Assembly (NCBI RefSeq): GCF_029839275.1
Contig: NZ_JAOCAH010000001.1
Coordinates: 1-64,000 of the forward strand
Reading direction: 5' to 3'
Source of the DNA: Pseudomonas sp. GD03944
GTDB lineage: Bacteria; Pseudomonadota; Gammaproteobacteria; Pseudomonadales; Pseudomonadaceae
Length of the DNA: 64,000 nucleotides
The position numbers were made by a program, and so were the translations under genes. The notes under the pieces were generated by a model. It saw only the letters and a list, made by a program, of their open reading frames with translations, searched no databases and was not told where the DNA came from. Positions 1 through 9,169 of this stretch are shown here, in pieces. The stretch's first letter is position 1. Every line of letters begins with the position of its first letter.

Positions 1-25
1 CGTTTGCGATGGCAACGATCACCCG

Positions 26-195
26 TAGGGTGGGTTAGGCGCCTGGTCGCGAGCCATGTAACACCACCGGAATCGGCTGCGCCGTAACCCACCATGTGCC
101 TCGAGGGCGGCAACCGCTGGTGGGCTACGTGGCGCGCTCACAATGCATCAAACATTCAGAACCGCACGCGCCACTCACCCACCCTACGGGAATGA
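26..195. repeat. Inverted dispersed repeat (GTAGGGTGGGTTA type)
   Basis: Copies of a GTGGGTTA-like arm at about 28-44 face the complementary TAACCCACC at about 84-92 and CACCCACCCTACGG at about 178-190. This looks like one of the short palindromic intergenic repeat families common in Pseudomonas; similar GTAGGGTGG arms recur at 5190-5272 and in the 19.5-20.7 kb region. I see no gene in positions 1-310. Confidence 0.6.
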
Positions 196-232
196 TGCGT
201 GCATTCAGTGCTTGGCGCATGCGGCACATGCA

Positions 233-261
233 CATAAAATGGAACCACGTTCCACTTTATG
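233..261 (+). promoter_or_regulatory. 29-bp palindromic operator upstream of the flavoprotein gene
   Basis: Two 13-bp arms (CATAAAATGGAAC and GTTCCACTTTATG) with a single mismatch flank a 3-bp spacer. The core TGGAACCACGTTCCA resembles operators of IclR-family regulators. It ends about 50 bp before the ATG at 311, a position suited to repression or activation of that gene. Seen: the symmetry. Inferred: the regulator family. No regulator gene is visible to the left, where the window begins. Confidence 0.6.
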
Positions 262-310
262 TATTTACCGTTCGATTCACTCGAACTGGCCGCCGCCAGG
301 AGCCCCCCGC

Positions 311-2035
311 ATGCCCGCCGATACCCCTCCGCTTTCTTCCCTCGACTGCGATGTGCTGATCATCGGCTCTGGCGCCGCCGGGCTTTCCGCTGCGGTCACG
401 GCGGCCTGGCATGGCCAGAAGGTGGTGGTGGTCGAGAAGGATGCTGTCTTCGGCGGCGCCACCGCCTGGTCCGGGGGCTGGATGTGGGTGCCGCGCAACC
501 CGCTGGCCCGGCGTGCCGGCATCGAGGAGGACATCGACCAGCCGCGCACCTACCTGCGCCACGAGCTGGGCGAGCACTTCAACGCATCCCTGGTCGAGGC
601 CTTTCTGCAGAACGGCCCGCACATGGTCAGTTTCTTCGAGCGTCACAGCAGCCTGCAATTCGCCGACGGCAACGCCATCCCTGACATGCACGACAGCACC
701 CCAGGCGCAGCCACCGGCGGGCACCAGGTGATCGCCGCGCCCTATGACGCTCGCGAGGTCGGCGCCCTGTTGCCGCGCCTGCGCAGGACCATGCCGGAAA
801 CCTCGTTCATGGGCATGCCGATCATGGCCGGCGCCGACCTGTCGGCCTTCCTCAGCATGACCCGCTCGCCCCGGGCCGCACTCTACGTGGCCAGGCGCTT
901 CACCACCCACCTCTACCAACTGGCGCGCTACGGCCGCGCCATGCACCTGGTCAACGGCGTCGCCCTGGTGGCGCGCCTGGCGAAATCGGCCGTCGACCTG
1001 GGTGTGCACCTGATCGAATCGGCCCCCGCCACCCGCTTGCTCACGGACGCCGATCGCGTGTGCGGCGCCGAGGTGCGCCACAACGGCACGCCGCTGACCA
1101 TCCGCGCTCGCAAGGCGGTGGTGCTGGCCGCCGGCGGCTTCGCCCACGACATCGAACGGCGCCGCGCGCTGTTCCCCCGCACACCCACCGGCCACGAGCA
1201 CCTGGCCTTGCCACCGACCGCTTGCAACGGTGACGGCCTGCGCCTCGGCGAGGCGGTCGGTGCGGTGCTCAAGACCGACCTGGCCTCCCCCGTGGCGTGG
1301 GCGCCGGTGTCCCGGGTGCCCTACTCCGACGGCCGTGTCGGGCATTTCCCGCACATCATCGACCGGGGCAAGCCCGGGGTGATCGGCGTGCTGAAAAACG
1401 GCCAGCGCTTCGTCAACGAAGCCGACGGTTACTACCAGTACACCTCGGCCATGGTCGAGGCCGCCGCCGAGGGCGACGAGGTCTGTTCCTGGCTGATCTG
1501 CGACCACCGTTTCCAGCGCCGCTATGGCCTGGGCTTCGCCCGTCCCGCCCCGGTTCCGCTATTCAGCGTGCTGCGCAGCGGCTACCTGAAACGCAGCGAC
1601 AGCCTCGAAGGATTGGCACGCGCCTGCGGCATCGACCCGGCCGGGCTGACGGCCACCGTCGCCACATTCAACCAACACGCCCGCCAGGGTGAAGACCCCG
1701 CCTTTGGCCGTGGCAGCACCGACTTCAACCGGCGCAGTGGCGATCCCACACACACGGGCCCGAACCCCTGCGTGGCGCCCATCAAGCACGGGCCGTTCTA
1801 CGCGGTGAAAGTCGAACCGGGTTGCTTCGGCACCTTCGCCGGCCTCACCACCAATGACCAGGCCCAGGTGCTGGACGCGCAGCAGCAGCCGATCCCGGGC
1901 CTGTACGCCGCCGGCTGCGACATGGCCAGCGTGATGGGCGGCCACTACCCCTCCGGCGGCATCAACCTGGGCCCGGCGCTGACCTTCGGCTACATCGCCG
2001 GGCGCCATATCGCCGGGGCCAGCGCCTACGAATAA
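311..2035 (+). CDS. FAD-dependent oxidoreductase, fumarate reductase / 3-ketosteroid dehydrogenase type
   Basis: A 574-aa flavoprotein. The dinucleotide-binding motif GSGAAG lies at about residues 19-24, preceded by the beta strand DVLII and followed by the acidic VVVVEKD strand end. The C-terminus carries the FAD-contacting GGHYPSGGINLGPAL segment typical of the FAD_binding_2 family (fumarate reductase flavoprotein, KstD-like dehydrogenases, urocanate reductase). It has no signal peptide and no haem motif, so it is probably a cytoplasmic enzyme; the substrate cannot be read from sequence. The reading frame opens at 143, but the ATG at 311 follows a CAGGAG ribosome-binding sequence and aligns with the family start. 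It stands alone, downstream of a palindromic operator and facing the pca genes. Confidence 0.85.
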   Translation: MPADTPPLSSLDCDVLIIGSGAAGLSAAVTAAWHGQKVVVVEKDAVFGGATAWSGGWMWVPRNPLARRAGIEEDIDQPRTYLRHELGEHFNASLVEAFLQNGPHMVSFFERHSSLQFADGNAIPDMHDSTPGAATGGHQVIAAPYDAREVGALLPRLRRTMPETSFMGMPIMAGADLSAFLSMTRSPRAALYVARRFTTHLYQLARYGRAMHLVNGVALVARLAKSAVDLGVHLIESAPATRLLTDADRVCGAEVRHNGTPLTIRARKAVVLAAGGFAHDIERRRALFPRTPTGHEHLALPPTACNGDGLRLGEAVGAVLKTDLASPVAWAPVSRVPYSDGRVGHFPHIIDRGKPGVIGVLKNGQRFVNEADGYYQYTSAMVEAAAEGDEVCSWLICDHRFQRRYGLGFARPAPVPLFSVLRSGYLKRSDSLEGLARACGIDPAGLTATVATFNQHARQGEDPAFGRGSTDFNRRSGDPTHTGPNPCVAPIKHGPFYAVKVEPGCFGTFAGLTTNDQAQVLDAQQQPIPGLYAAGCDMASVMGGHYPSGGINLGPALTFGYIAGRHIAGASAYE

Positions 2036-2043
2036 GCGCCCCT

Positions 2044-2082
2044 AAAAAAACCGCCGACCGGGTTCGACACCCGGCGGCGGTC
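2044..2082 (-). terminator. Hairpin terminator facing the minus strand
   Basis: A GC-rich stem at 2051-2080 (CCGCCG-A-CCGGGT against ACCCGGCGGCGG, one bulged A) is preceded on the plus strand by seven A residues. These become the U tract of an intrinsic terminator for minus-strand transcripts, so it most likely stops read-through from the pca operon before the convergent flavoprotein gene. Confidence 0.65.
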
Positions 2083-2107
2083 AGAGGGAAATCACACGGC
2101 GGAGAGC

Positions 2108-2484
2108 ATCTGTAGGAGCCCCGCTCCGGGGCGAAGCAGGTAAGGCATTCAGCGCATCAGCCACCCTTCGCCGCGGGGCGCGGCTCCCACAGTTCACACA
2201 TCCGTCCCGGGTATCGCTGCGCTCAACCCAGGCTACGGTCTGATAGACGACCTGCAGGAGCGGCTGGGCGGCACCCCGATTGCCCGCGAGTTTTTCGTTC
2301 CAACCGTCAGCACACCGTTGGGCACAAACCGCCGGGCTCGCGGACAAGTCCGCTCCTACGGAGGTGGCTACTGCACTGCCGGCGCCGATCGCGGGGATAG
2401 GTGGGACCGCGCAGGTCGAGCGAAGCGACACCCATCGTAACCCAGCCCCGGGTATCGCTGCGCTCAACCCAGGCTACGGTGCGG
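2108..2484. repeat. Cluster of palindromic intergenic repeats
   Basis: This gap between the flavoprotein gene and pcaC contains no gene. It has a GTAGGAGCCCCGCTCCGGGG hairpin at about 2111, a GCCGCGGGGCGCGGC hairpin at about 2170, two copies of a GGGTATCGCTGCGCTCAACCC-type element (about 2207-2243 and 2446-2484), and a CTCGCGGACAAGTCCGC hairpin at about 2338-2357. The same element types recur at 19.5-21.0, 22.85-22.95 and 51.3-52.0 kb. Confidence 0.75.
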
Positions 2485-2497
2485 CTGCAGCAAGGAA

Positions 2498-2893
2498 TCA
2501 GCCTTCCAGCGACTCCACACCCAGCTCGTCCCACACCGATTCGGCCAGGTGGAAGGTGGCGTTGGCGGCCGGAATGCCGCAGTAGATCGCGCTCTGCATG
2601 ATCACTTCCTTGATCTCGTCGCGGGTCACGCCGTTGTTCTTTGCAGCCCGCAGGTGCAGCTTCAGCTCGCCCTCGCGGTTCATGCCGATCAGCATGGCGA
2701 TGGTGATCAGGCTGCGGGTGTGGCGCGGCAGGCCGGGGCGGGTCCAGATATCGCCCCAGGCATGGCGGGTGATCATTTCCTGGAATTCTTCGTTGAATGG
2801 CGTCAGTTGCTGCAGGCTGCGGTCCACGTGGGCGTCGCCCAGCACCGCGCGGCGTACCTGCATGCCGGCTTCGTAGCGTTGTTTCTCGTCCAT
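2498..2893 (-). CDS. pcaC: 4-carboxymuconolactone decarboxylase
   Basis: A 131-aa protein of the carboxymuconolactone decarboxylase (CMD/AhpD-like) family. It converts 4-carboxymuconolactone to 3-oxoadipate enol-lactone in the protocatechuate branch of the beta-ketoadipate pathway. It begins MDEKQRYEAGMQVRR and carries the conserved HxxxxxxxWGDIW region, with RSLITIAML and GVTRDEIKEVIMQ helices, at normal length for PcaC. The frame is open 14 codons further upstream, but the ATG at 2893 matches known PcaC starts. It is the last gene of the pcaIJF-BDC unit, 57 bp after pcaD, and is not fused to PcaD as it is in some bacteria (pcaL). Confidence 0.95.
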   Translation of the reverse strand: MDEKQRYEAGMQVRRAVLGDAHVDRSLQQLTPFNEEFQEMITRHAWGDIWTRPGLPRHTRSLITIAMLIGMNREGELKLHLRAAKNNGVTRDEIKEVIMQSAIYCGIPAANATFHLAESVWDELGVESLEG

Positions 2894-2950
2894 CGACAAA
2901 TCCTCGGATGAGCCCGTGGGAGCGCACTCCCACAAGAAAAGGGGTAGCGC

Positions 2951-3739
2951 TCAGGCGCGCAGGAATTCCACTACGCGCTGGCTGAAGGCATCGCCGGCCT
3001 GCACGTTGGACAGGTGCGCCGCGTGGAACTCCACCAGCTCTGCACCGGCAATACGGGCCTGCATGAAGCGGCCATGCTCCGGGGTCGTCACCGGGTCGCC
3101 GCTGCCGCAGACGATCAGGGTCGGCGCGCGGATGGCACCCAGCTGCTCGCGATAATCCGCATCACGCACCGCCGCGCAATTGGCCGCATAGCCCTCGGGC
3201 GAGGTCTGCGCCAGCATGCCGACGATATGCTCCACCTGACCTGGGTTCGCCTCGGCGAAGTCCGCCGTGAACCAGCGCGAAATCGAGGCATCACGCAGAT
3301 CCCGCATGGCCTGGGCACCGCCGGCCAGCACGCCGTCAATGCGCGGGTTCCACACCTCCGGGGTGCCGATCTTGGCAGCGGTGTTGCACAGCACCAGGCG
3401 CACGATGCGCTCGGGGGCATTGATCGCCAGCCACTGGCCAATCAGCCCGCCCATGGACAGACCGCAGAAATGCGCCTGGGCAATGTCCAGGTGATCCAGC
3501 AGCGCCAGCACGTCCCGGCCGTTCTGCTCGATGCTGTAGGGCCCGTCGGTGACCAGGGACTGGCCGTGGCCCCGGGTGTCGTAGCGCAGCACCTGGAAGT
3601 CCCGGGTGAACGCAGTCATCTGCGCGTCCCACATGTGCAGGTCGGTACCCAGGGAATTGGACAGCACCAGCACCGGCGCACCGGCCGGCCCTTCGAGTTG
3701 GTAATGCAGGTCGCCATCGGCGAGTTGGACAACGGACAC
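2951..3739 (-). CDS. pcaD: 3-oxoadipate enol-lactone hydrolase
   Basis: A 262-aa alpha/beta hydrolase that hydrolyses 3-oxoadipate enol-lactone to 3-oxoadipate. The nucleophile elbow is GLSMGG; the oxyanion strand region LSNSLG is near the N-terminus, and the C-terminal catalytic histidine is in AAHLSNVQ. Length and motifs fit the PcaD/CatD family. It lies between pcaB (10-bp gap) and pcaC, so its product handles the lactone made by the two neighbouring enzymes. Confidence 0.95.
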   Translation of the reverse strand: MSVVQLADGDLHYQLEGPAGAPVLVLSNSLGTDLHMWDAQMTAFTRDFQVLRYDTRGHGQSLVTDGPYSIEQNGRDVLALLDHLDIAQAHFCGLSMGGLIGQWLAINAPERIVRLVLCNTAAKIGTPEVWNPRIDGVLAGGAQAMRDLRDASISRWFTADFAEANPGQVEHIVGMLAQTSPEGYAANCAAVRDADYREQLGAIRAPTLIVCGSGDPVTTPEHGRFMQARIAGAELVEFHAAHLSNVQAGDAFSQRVVEFLRA

Positions 3740-3749
3740 GGTCGACTCC

Positions 3750-5111
3750 TCAGTCAGACAGGGCGCGGTGATCGGCCACGGCGCGCGCTACCCAGCGCTG
3801 CGCCTGGCCCAGGTAACCGGCAGGATCGAGCAGGCGATCCAGCTCGGCGGCGTTCAGTTGAGCGCTGACTTCGGCGTTATCGCCGAGCACCGCCCGCAGG
3901 TGGCGGCGCTCGGCGATGGCCTGGCGGCAGCAGTGTTCGATCAGGTGATGGGCCGCATCACGGCCGATGTGTTGGGCCAGGGCGATGCTCACCGCTTCGG
4001 CCAGCACCAGGCCCTGGGTCAGTTCTAGGTTGGCGCCCATGCGCGCGGTGTCCACCTCCAGCCCCGGCACTGCAATCAGCGCCTGTTGCAGCGCGCCGGA
4101 CACCAGGCAGCACAGCTCCGGCAGCGTCTCCCATTCGGCGTGCCACAGGCCGAGGCTGCGCTCGTGCTCCTGGGGCATGGCGGCCAGCAGGGTCGACACC
4201 AGGCCCGGCGCCCGGGTGGCGGCGGCGATCAATACCGCCGCGCCCACCGGGTTGCGTTTGTGCGGCATGGTCGAGGAACCGCCCTTGCCCGGCGCCGACG
4301 GTTCGAAGACTTCACCGACATCGGTCTGCATCAGCAGGCTGAGGTCACGGCCGAGCTTGCCCAGAGTGCCGGCGACCAATCCGAGCAGCGCGGCGAACTC
4401 CACCAGGCGGTCACGCTGGGTGTGCCAGGGCTGCTCCGGCAGCGTCAGGCCCAGTTCCTCAGCCAGCGCCTCGGACACCGGCCAGGCCTGCTCGCCCAGC
4501 GCCGCCAGGGTGCCGGCGGCACCACCGAACTGCAGCACCAGCAGGCGCGGTTTGAGTTCGGCCAGGCGCTGGCGATGGCGGGTAATGGCGCCCAGGGTGC
4601 CGGCCAGCTTCATGCCCAGGGTCACTGGTGTGGCGTGCTGCAACCAAGTGCGCCCCGGCAACACGCTGTCGGCGTGGCGCTCGGCCTGCCCGGCCAGGGC
4701 CTCGGCCAACTGAGCCAGGTCCTGTTCCAGCAAGTCGATGGCCTGGCGCAGTTGCAGAACCAGGCCGCTGTCCATGGCGTCCTGGCTGGTGGCGCCCAGG
4801 TGCACGTAGCGCTCGGCCTCGGCATCGCTGGCAGCGACGCGCTTACCCAGCGCCTTGACCAGGGGAATTGCTGAGTTGCCGGCCGTGGCGATGGCCTCGG
4901 CCAGTGCCGAATAGTCATACAGCTCAGCCCGGCAGGCCCCCTCGATGGGCGCCACGGCGGCCTGGGGAATCAGCCCGACCCGGGCCTCGGCACGGGCCAG
5001 GGCCGCCTCGAAATCCAGCATGCCCTGCACCCGGCCGCTGTCGGAAAACACAGTCCGCATGGCCGGGGTGGTGAAGTAACGGTCGAAGAGTTGATTGCTC
5101 ACAAGACTCAT
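3750..5111 (-). CDS. pcaB: 3-carboxy-cis,cis-muconate cycloisomerase
   Basis: A 453-aa member of the fumarase/argininosuccinate lyase superfamily. It cyclises 3-carboxy-cis,cis-muconate, the product of PcaHG, to 4-carboxymuconolactone. The superfamily signature GGSSTMPHKRNPVG is present, as is the HLGATSQDAMDSG segment. The start is set at the ATG at 5111 (MSLVSNQLFDRYF), as in Pseudomonas PcaB; the 26 codons open upstream do not look coding. It follows pcaF after a 178-bp gap holding an inverted repeat, so pcaBDC may have its own promoter or be a lower-expressed tail of the pcaIJF transcript. Confidence 0.95.
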   Translation of the reverse strand: MSLVSNQLFDRYFTTPAMRTVFSDSGRVQGMLDFEAALARAEARVGLIPQAAVAPIEGACRAELYDYSALAEAIATAGNSAIPLVKALGKRVAASDAEAERYVHLGATSQDAMDSGLVLQLRQAIDLLEQDLAQLAEALAGQAERHADSVLPGRTWLQHATPVTLGMKLAGTLGAITRHRQRLAELKPRLLVLQFGGAAGTLAALGEQAWPVSEALAEELGLTLPEQPWHTQRDRLVEFAALLGLVAGTLGKLGRDLSLLMQTDVGEVFEPSAPGKGGSSTMPHKRNPVGAAVLIAAATRAPGLVSTLLAAMPQEHERSLGLWHAEWETLPELCCLVSGALQQALIAVPGLEVDTARMGANLELTQGLVLAEAVSIALAQHIGRDAAHHLIEHCCRQAIAERRHLRAVLGDNAEVSAQLNAAELDRLLDPAGYLGQAQRWVARAVADHRALSD

Positions 5112-5189
5112 CCAGAAGGCATCGGTGTCGCGTAGATTCGCAGCACTGGCGGGTGGAATCCAGCTCCGGTGGGGCCGGATCATCAGCAC

Positions 5190-5272
5190 CGTAGGGTGGG
5201 CCGGGCGGCGTTCCGCTTCAGCCCACCGGGGTAAATATGGTTGGTGGGCTGAAGCCCACCCTACAGCCCACC
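5190..5272. repeat. Inverted repeat between pcaF and pcaB
   Basis: A GTAGGGTGGGC... arm at about 5191 and a complementary GCCCACCCTAC arm at about 5254-5264 enclose a smaller GCTTCAGCCCACC / GGTGGGCTGAAGC palindrome (about 5215-5253). It may act as an mRNA-stabilising or attenuating hairpin inside the pca unit, but it belongs to the dispersed repeat families of this genome. Confidence 0.65.
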
Positions 5273-5289
5273 CATCAGGATATGGAGCA

Positions 5290-6495
5290 CTACACCCGCT
5301 CGATCACCAATGCCAATCCCTGTCCAACCCCCACGCACATGGTGGCCAGGCCGAGTTTGCCGCCGGTCTTTTCCAGGTGATGGACCGCGGTCAGCACTAG
5401 GCGATTGCCGCTCATGCCCAAGGGGTGGCCGAGGGCGATGGCGCCGCCGTTCGGGTTGACCTTGGGGCTGTCGTCCGCCAGGCCCAGGTCACGGGTGACC
5501 GCCAGGCCCTGGGCGGCGAAGGCTTCGTTCAGCTCAATGACGTCGAAGGCATTGATGTCGAGGTCGAGCCGCGCCAGCAGCTTGCGCACCGCTGGCACCG
5601 GGCCGACACCCATGATGCGTGGCGCCACGCCGCCGCTGGCCATGCCGAGCACCTTGGCGCGGGCCTTGAGGCCGTATTTCTGTACCGCCTCGGCGGACGC
5701 CAGGATCATCGCCGAGGCGCCGTCGTTCAAGCCCGAGGCGTTGCCCGCAGTGACCGTCTTGTCCGGCCCGTTGACCGGCTTGAGCTTGGCCAGGCCCTCG
5801 GCCGAGGTGTCGGCGCGAGGGTGCTCGTCGGTGTCGACCACGGTCTCGCCCTTCTTGGTGGTGATCACCACCGGGACGATTTCCTCGGCGTAGTAGCCAG
5901 CGGCCTGGGCTGCCGCCGCACGCTGCTGGCTGCGCAGGGCGAAGGCGTCCTGGTCGGCGCGGCTAACACCGTAGTCCTCGGCGACGTTGTCACCGGTGAC
6001 CGGCATCGGGTCGACGCCATACTGCGCCTTCATCGCCGGGTTGACGAAGCGCCAGCCCAGGGTGGTGTCTTCCAGTTTCTGGCCACGGCCGAACGCGCTG
6101 TCAGCCTTGCCCATCACGTAAGGCGCGCGGGTCATGGACTCCACGCCCGCCGCGATGGCCAGCTCCATTTCCCCCGAGGCGATGGCGCGAAAGGCCGCAC
6201 CCACCGCTTCCATGCCCGAGGCACAGAGGCGGTTGAGGGTCACACCCGGCACGGTTTCCGGCAGGCCAGCCAGCAGCAGCGCCATGCGCGCCACGTTGCG
6301 GTTGTCTTCGCCGGACTGGTTGGCACAGCCCATGAACACTTCGTCCACAGCGGTCCAATCGACCTGCGGGTTGCGCTCGACCAAGGCCTTGAGCGGGATC
6401 GCCGCCAGGTCATCGGCACGCACGGCGGACAGCCCGCCATTCAGCCGGCCGATGGGGGTGCGCACGGCGTCGCAGATGAAAACGTCGCGGCTCAT
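5290..6495 (-). CDS. pcaF: 3-oxoadipyl-CoA thiolase
   Basis: A 401-aa thiolase, the last step of the pathway: 3-oxoadipyl-CoA plus CoA gives succinyl-CoA and acetyl-CoA. The acylated nucleophile cysteine is in [10 protein letters not shown], the histidine is in [14 protein letters not shown] and the second catalytic cysteine is in [10 protein letters not shown], so all three catalytic positions are intact. The ATG at 6495 overlaps the pcaJ stop by four bases, indicating translational coupling within pcaIJF. Confidence 0.96.
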   Translation of the reverse strand: MSRDVFICDAVRTPIGRLNGGLSAVRADDLAAIPLKALVERNPQVDWTAVDEVFMGCANQSGEDNRNVARMALLLAGLPETVPGVTLNRLCASGMEAVGAAFRAIASGEMELAIAAGVESMTRAPYVMGKADSAFGRGQKLEDTTLGWRFVNPAMKAQYGVDPMPVTGDNVAEDYGVSRADQDAFALRSQQRAAAAQAAGYYAEEIVPVVITTKKGETVVDTDEHPRADTSAEGLAKLKPVNGPDKTVTAGNASGLNDGASAMILASAEAVQKYGLKARAKVLGMASGGVAPRIMGVGPVPAVRKLLARLDLDINAFDVIELNEAFAAQGLAVTRDLGLADDSPKVNPNGGAIALGHPLGMSGNRLVLTAVHHLEKTGGKLGLATMCVGVGQGLALVIERV

Positions 6496-7274
6496 TCGTC
6501 GCTCCCCTTCTGGCCATGGGCCGCCGCAGTGCGGGCTTCCAGGTCACGCAGCGCGGCCAGCTCGTGGGCCTGGGGCGCCTCGGTGGTGGCCACAGTGTCG
6601 GCGAAGCGGATCTGCCAACCGGTGTTCTCGATCACCTGCTCGCGGGTCACGCCCGGGTGCAGCGAGGTGACGATGAATTCGTTGCTGCCGGCTTCCGGCT
6701 CCATGATGCACAGGTCGGTGATGATCGCCACCGGCCCCTCCCCCGGCAGGCCGAGGCGCTTGCGGTGATCGCCGCCCTCGCCATGGCCGACCGAGGTGAC
6801 GAACGCCAGCTTGTCGACGAAGGTGCGGTGGCCCTGCTTGAGGATGATCAGCACCTTCTTCGCGCTGCCGGCGATCTCCGGCGCGCCACCGGCGCCCGGC
6901 AGGCGCACCTTGGGCTGATGGTAGTCGCCGATTACCGTGGTGTTGATGTTGCCGTACTTGTCGACCTGGGCCGCGCCAAGGAAGCCGACGTCAATGCGCC
7001 CGCCCTGCAGCCAGTAGCGGAAGATCTCGCCGGTCGGTACCACGGTGTCGGCGGTCTCGGCCAGTTCGCCGTCACCGATGGACAGCGGCAGCACGCTCGG
7101 CTTGGCGCCGATCGGGCCGGATTCGTAGATCAGCACCACCTCCGGCGCGTGGGTCAGGCGCGCCAGGTTGGCCGCCTTGGACGGCAGGCCGATGCCGACG
7201 AAGCAGACGCTGCCATTGCCCAGGCGGCGGGCGGCGGCGACGGTCATCATTTCGTTGGTGTTGAAGTCGCTCAT
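6492..7274 (-). CDS. pcaJ: 3-oxoadipate CoA-transferase, subunit B
   Basis: A 260-aa beta subunit of the succinyl-CoA:3-oxoadipate CoA-transferase. The catalytic glutamate is in the motif YESGPIG, and [11 protein letters not shown] is conserved near the N-terminus. The protein is longer than the roughly 213-aa PcaJ of P. putida and matches the larger CatJ / PA0227 type. The start at 7274 ([17 protein letters not shown]) shares one base with the pcaI stop; the longer open frame is ignored. It forms the transferase with PcaI, using succinyl-CoA as CoA donor. Confidence 0.93.
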   Translation of the reverse strand: MSDFNTNEMMTVAAARRLGNGSVCFVGIGLPSKAANLARLTHAPEVVLIYESGPIGAKPSVLPLSIGDGELAETADTVVPTGEIFRYWLQGGRIDVGFLGAAQVDKYGNINTTVIGDYHQPKVRLPGAGGAPEIAGSAKKVLIILKQGHRTFVDKLAFVTSVGHGEGGDHRKRLGLPGEGPVAIITDLCIMEPEAGSNEFIVTSLHPGVTREQVIENTGWQIRFADTVATTEAPQAHELAALRDLEARTAAAHGQKGSDE

Positions 7275-8125
7275 CACTTGCCCTCCCCGTTCAGTTTCGC
7301 CTGGTACTGCGCAAAGTCCTCGGTGCCACGGATGTACGCGTCGATCCAAGCGGTGAAGGTGTCGCGGTCACGGGCGATCGGGTCCCAGGCCTGGTAGAAG
7401 CGGTTGTCGCGCTCGTAGTAGCCATGGGCGTAGGACGGGTGGGCGCCGCCGGGCACCACGCACACGGCGGTGACGGCCCAGGTCGGCAACACGCAGGCGT
7501 TCATCGGCGCCTGCAGGTCGTCGACGATTTCTTCCACGGTGACGATGCAGCGCTTGGCAGCCAGGGCGGCTTCCTTCTGCACCCCGAGGATGCCCTGGAT
7601 CAGCACGTTGCCCTTGCGGTCGGCCTTCTGCGCATGGATCACGGTGACGTCCGGGCGCACGCTCGGCACAGTGGCCAGCTTCTCGCCGGTGTAGGGGCAC
7701 TCGATGAACTTGATCTCGGGGTTGACCTTGACCAGGTCCGAGCCCTGGTAACCACGCAGCACGGCGAACGGCAGGTTGGAAGCGCCGGCCACGTAGGCGT
7801 TGGCCATGGCCGCGTGGCTGTGCTCGCTGATGTCCAGCTTGTGCGGCCAGCCCTTCTCCACCGCATCACGCAGGCGATGCAGCGAGCCGACGCCGGGGTT
7901 GCCACCCCAGGAGAAGATCAGCCGCTTGGCGCAGCCGGCACCGATCAGCAGGTCATAGACCAGGTCCGGCGTCATGCGCACCAGGGTCAGGTCCTTGCGG
8001 TTCTGCCGGATCAGCTCGTGGGCGGCAGCGGTCGGAATCAGGTGGGTGAAGCCTTCGAGGGCGACGGTGTCGCCGTCGTTGACGAAGCGCTGGACCGCCT
8101 CGCCAAGGGAAATGATTTCAGCCAT
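7274..8125 (-). CDS. pcaI: 3-oxoadipate CoA-transferase, subunit A
   Basis: A 283-aa alpha subunit partnering PcaJ. It carries the glycine-rich CoA-transferase region SWGGNPGVGS and the C-terminal CVVPGGAHPSYA segment. It is of the large CatI / PA0226 type rather than the 231-aa P. putida type. The start is the ATG at 8125 (MAEIISLGEAVQRFVND). It is the first gene of the pcaIJF operon, 167 bp from pcaR, with a PcaR-type operator in the gap. Confidence 0.93.
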   Translation of the reverse strand: MAEIISLGEAVQRFVNDGDTVALEGFTHLIPTAAAHELIRQNRKDLTLVRMTPDLVYDLLIGAGCAKRLIFSWGGNPGVGSLHRLRDAVEKGWPHKLDISEHSHAAMANAYVAGASNLPFAVLRGYQGSDLVKVNPEIKFIECPYTGEKLATVPSVRPDVTVIHAQKADRKGNVLIQGILGVQKEAALAAKRCIVTVEEIVDDLQAPMNACVLPTWAVTAVCVVPGGAHPSYAHGYYERDNRFYQAWDPIARDRDTFTAWIDAYIRGTEDFAQYQAKLNGEGK

Positions 8126-8212
8126 CGGTGGTGCTCTCACTCGTTTGACGATGCCCGCGCAGGGCGCGTGGCGTGTGAGGCAACAGTAGGCGGTGGGGTG
8201 CGGCCAAACAAT

Positions 8213-8244
8213 CCGATAATCGCCATAGCGTTCGATTATCGAAC
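8213..8244 (-). promoter_or_regulatory. PcaR-type operator upstream of pcaI
   Basis: GTTCGATTATCGAAC at 8230-8244 is a perfect 7-bp palindrome around one central base. CCGATAATCG at 8213-8222 is a related half-element. The published PcaR box of P. putida, as I recall it, is GTTCGATAATCGCAC, so the match is close. It sits about 90-120 bp before pcaI, where PcaR with beta-ketoadipate would activate the operon. Confidence 0.8.
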
Positions 8245-8292
8245 CCTTCTGCACGCACGCGTGATGCAGCAGAAATCCCGTGAGCGACGCCC

Positions 8293-9138
8293 TTACAACG
8301 GCGGGAAAAGCTGGCTGCTGAGGTCGCGGCTGGCGTTGAGCATGATCGGCAGGAAGCGCTTTTCCAGTTCGCTGGCCGGCACGCGCCCGGCGTGGGTGCT
8401 GACGTTCATCGCCGCCAAAACGTGGCCGGCCGAGTCGTAGACCGGCACCGCGATCGAACGCAGGCCCTGCTCCAGCTCCTGGTCGACCACGCACCAGCCC
8501 TGCTGGCGCACGCGCTGCAGGCATTCCCACAGGGCTTCCGGGGTGTGCAGGGTGCGGCTGGTCTTGGGTTGCAGGTCGGCGTGGTCGAGGTATTCATGCA
8601 GGCTGTCGTCGTCCATGGCCGCCAGCAGGATGCGCCCCATGGACGTGCAGTACGCTGGCAGGCGGCTGCCAACGCTGAGGTCCACGGAAATCAGCCGCTG
8701 CGGGATCGCCGAGCGGGCCAGGTACAGCACCTGCTCGCCTTCCAGGGTGGCCAGGTTGCAGGCCTCGTGCAGCTGCTCGCTGATGCGGTCCAGGTACGGC
8801 TGGGCCGAGACCGCCAGGGGCGTGGACGACAGGTAGGCGTGGCCCAGGGTCAGCACCTTGGGCAACAATGAATAGGTGCGCCCGTCGGTGGTGACGTAGC
8901 CCAGCTTCATCAGGGTGTAGAGGCAACGCCGCACGGCAGCCCGGGGGATTTCCGTGCGGTGGCTGATCTGGGCGATGGTCAGGTGGCGCTTGCGCTCCTG
9001 GAAGGCGTTGATCACCGCCAGGCCCCGCGCCAGGGAGGTCATGAAGTTCGGATCGCCACTGAATTCTTCGATGCGTTTGGCCGGCGAGACATACACCGGC
9101 GGCATCATGGGGGTCAGGGGCGGACGCGTCTCGGACAT
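8293..9138 (-). CDS. pcaR: IclR-family regulator of the pca regulon
   Basis: A 281-aa IclR-type transcription factor. The N-terminal winged helix-turn-helix is LTIAQISHRTEIPRAAVRRCLYT-like (residues about 58-80), and the C-terminal effector domain contains PLAVSAQPYLDRISEQLHEACNL and CVVDQELEQGLRSIAVPV. In Pseudomonas, PcaR activates the pcaIJ, pcaF and pcaBDC genes with 3-oxoadipate as inducer and represses itself. It lies just upstream of pcaIJF on the same strand, with PcaR boxes before itself and before pcaI. Confidence 0.93.
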   Translation of the reverse strand: MSETRPPLTPMMPPVYVSPAKRIEEFSGDPNFMTSLARGLAVINAFQERKRHLTIAQISHRTEIPRAAVRRCLYTLMKLGYVTTDGRTYSLLPKVLTLGHAYLSSTPLAVSAQPYLDRISEQLHEACNLATLEGEQVLYLARSAIPQRLISVDLSVGSRLPAYCTSMGRILLAAMDDDSLHEYLDHADLQPKTSRTLHTPEALWECLQRVRQQGWCVVDQELEQGLRSIAVPVYDSAGHVLAAMNVSTHAGRVPASELEKRFLPIMLNASRDLSSQLFPPL

Positions 9139-9169
9139 GGGAGCCTCTCACGGGCAAGGGACAACGACA

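Noticed and set aside
257..1507. 416-aa open frame opposite the flavoprotein gene
   Set aside because: It is a shadow of a GC-rich gene, with low-complexity Gly/Arg/His composition and no recognisable motif; the plus-strand FAD protein explains the region.
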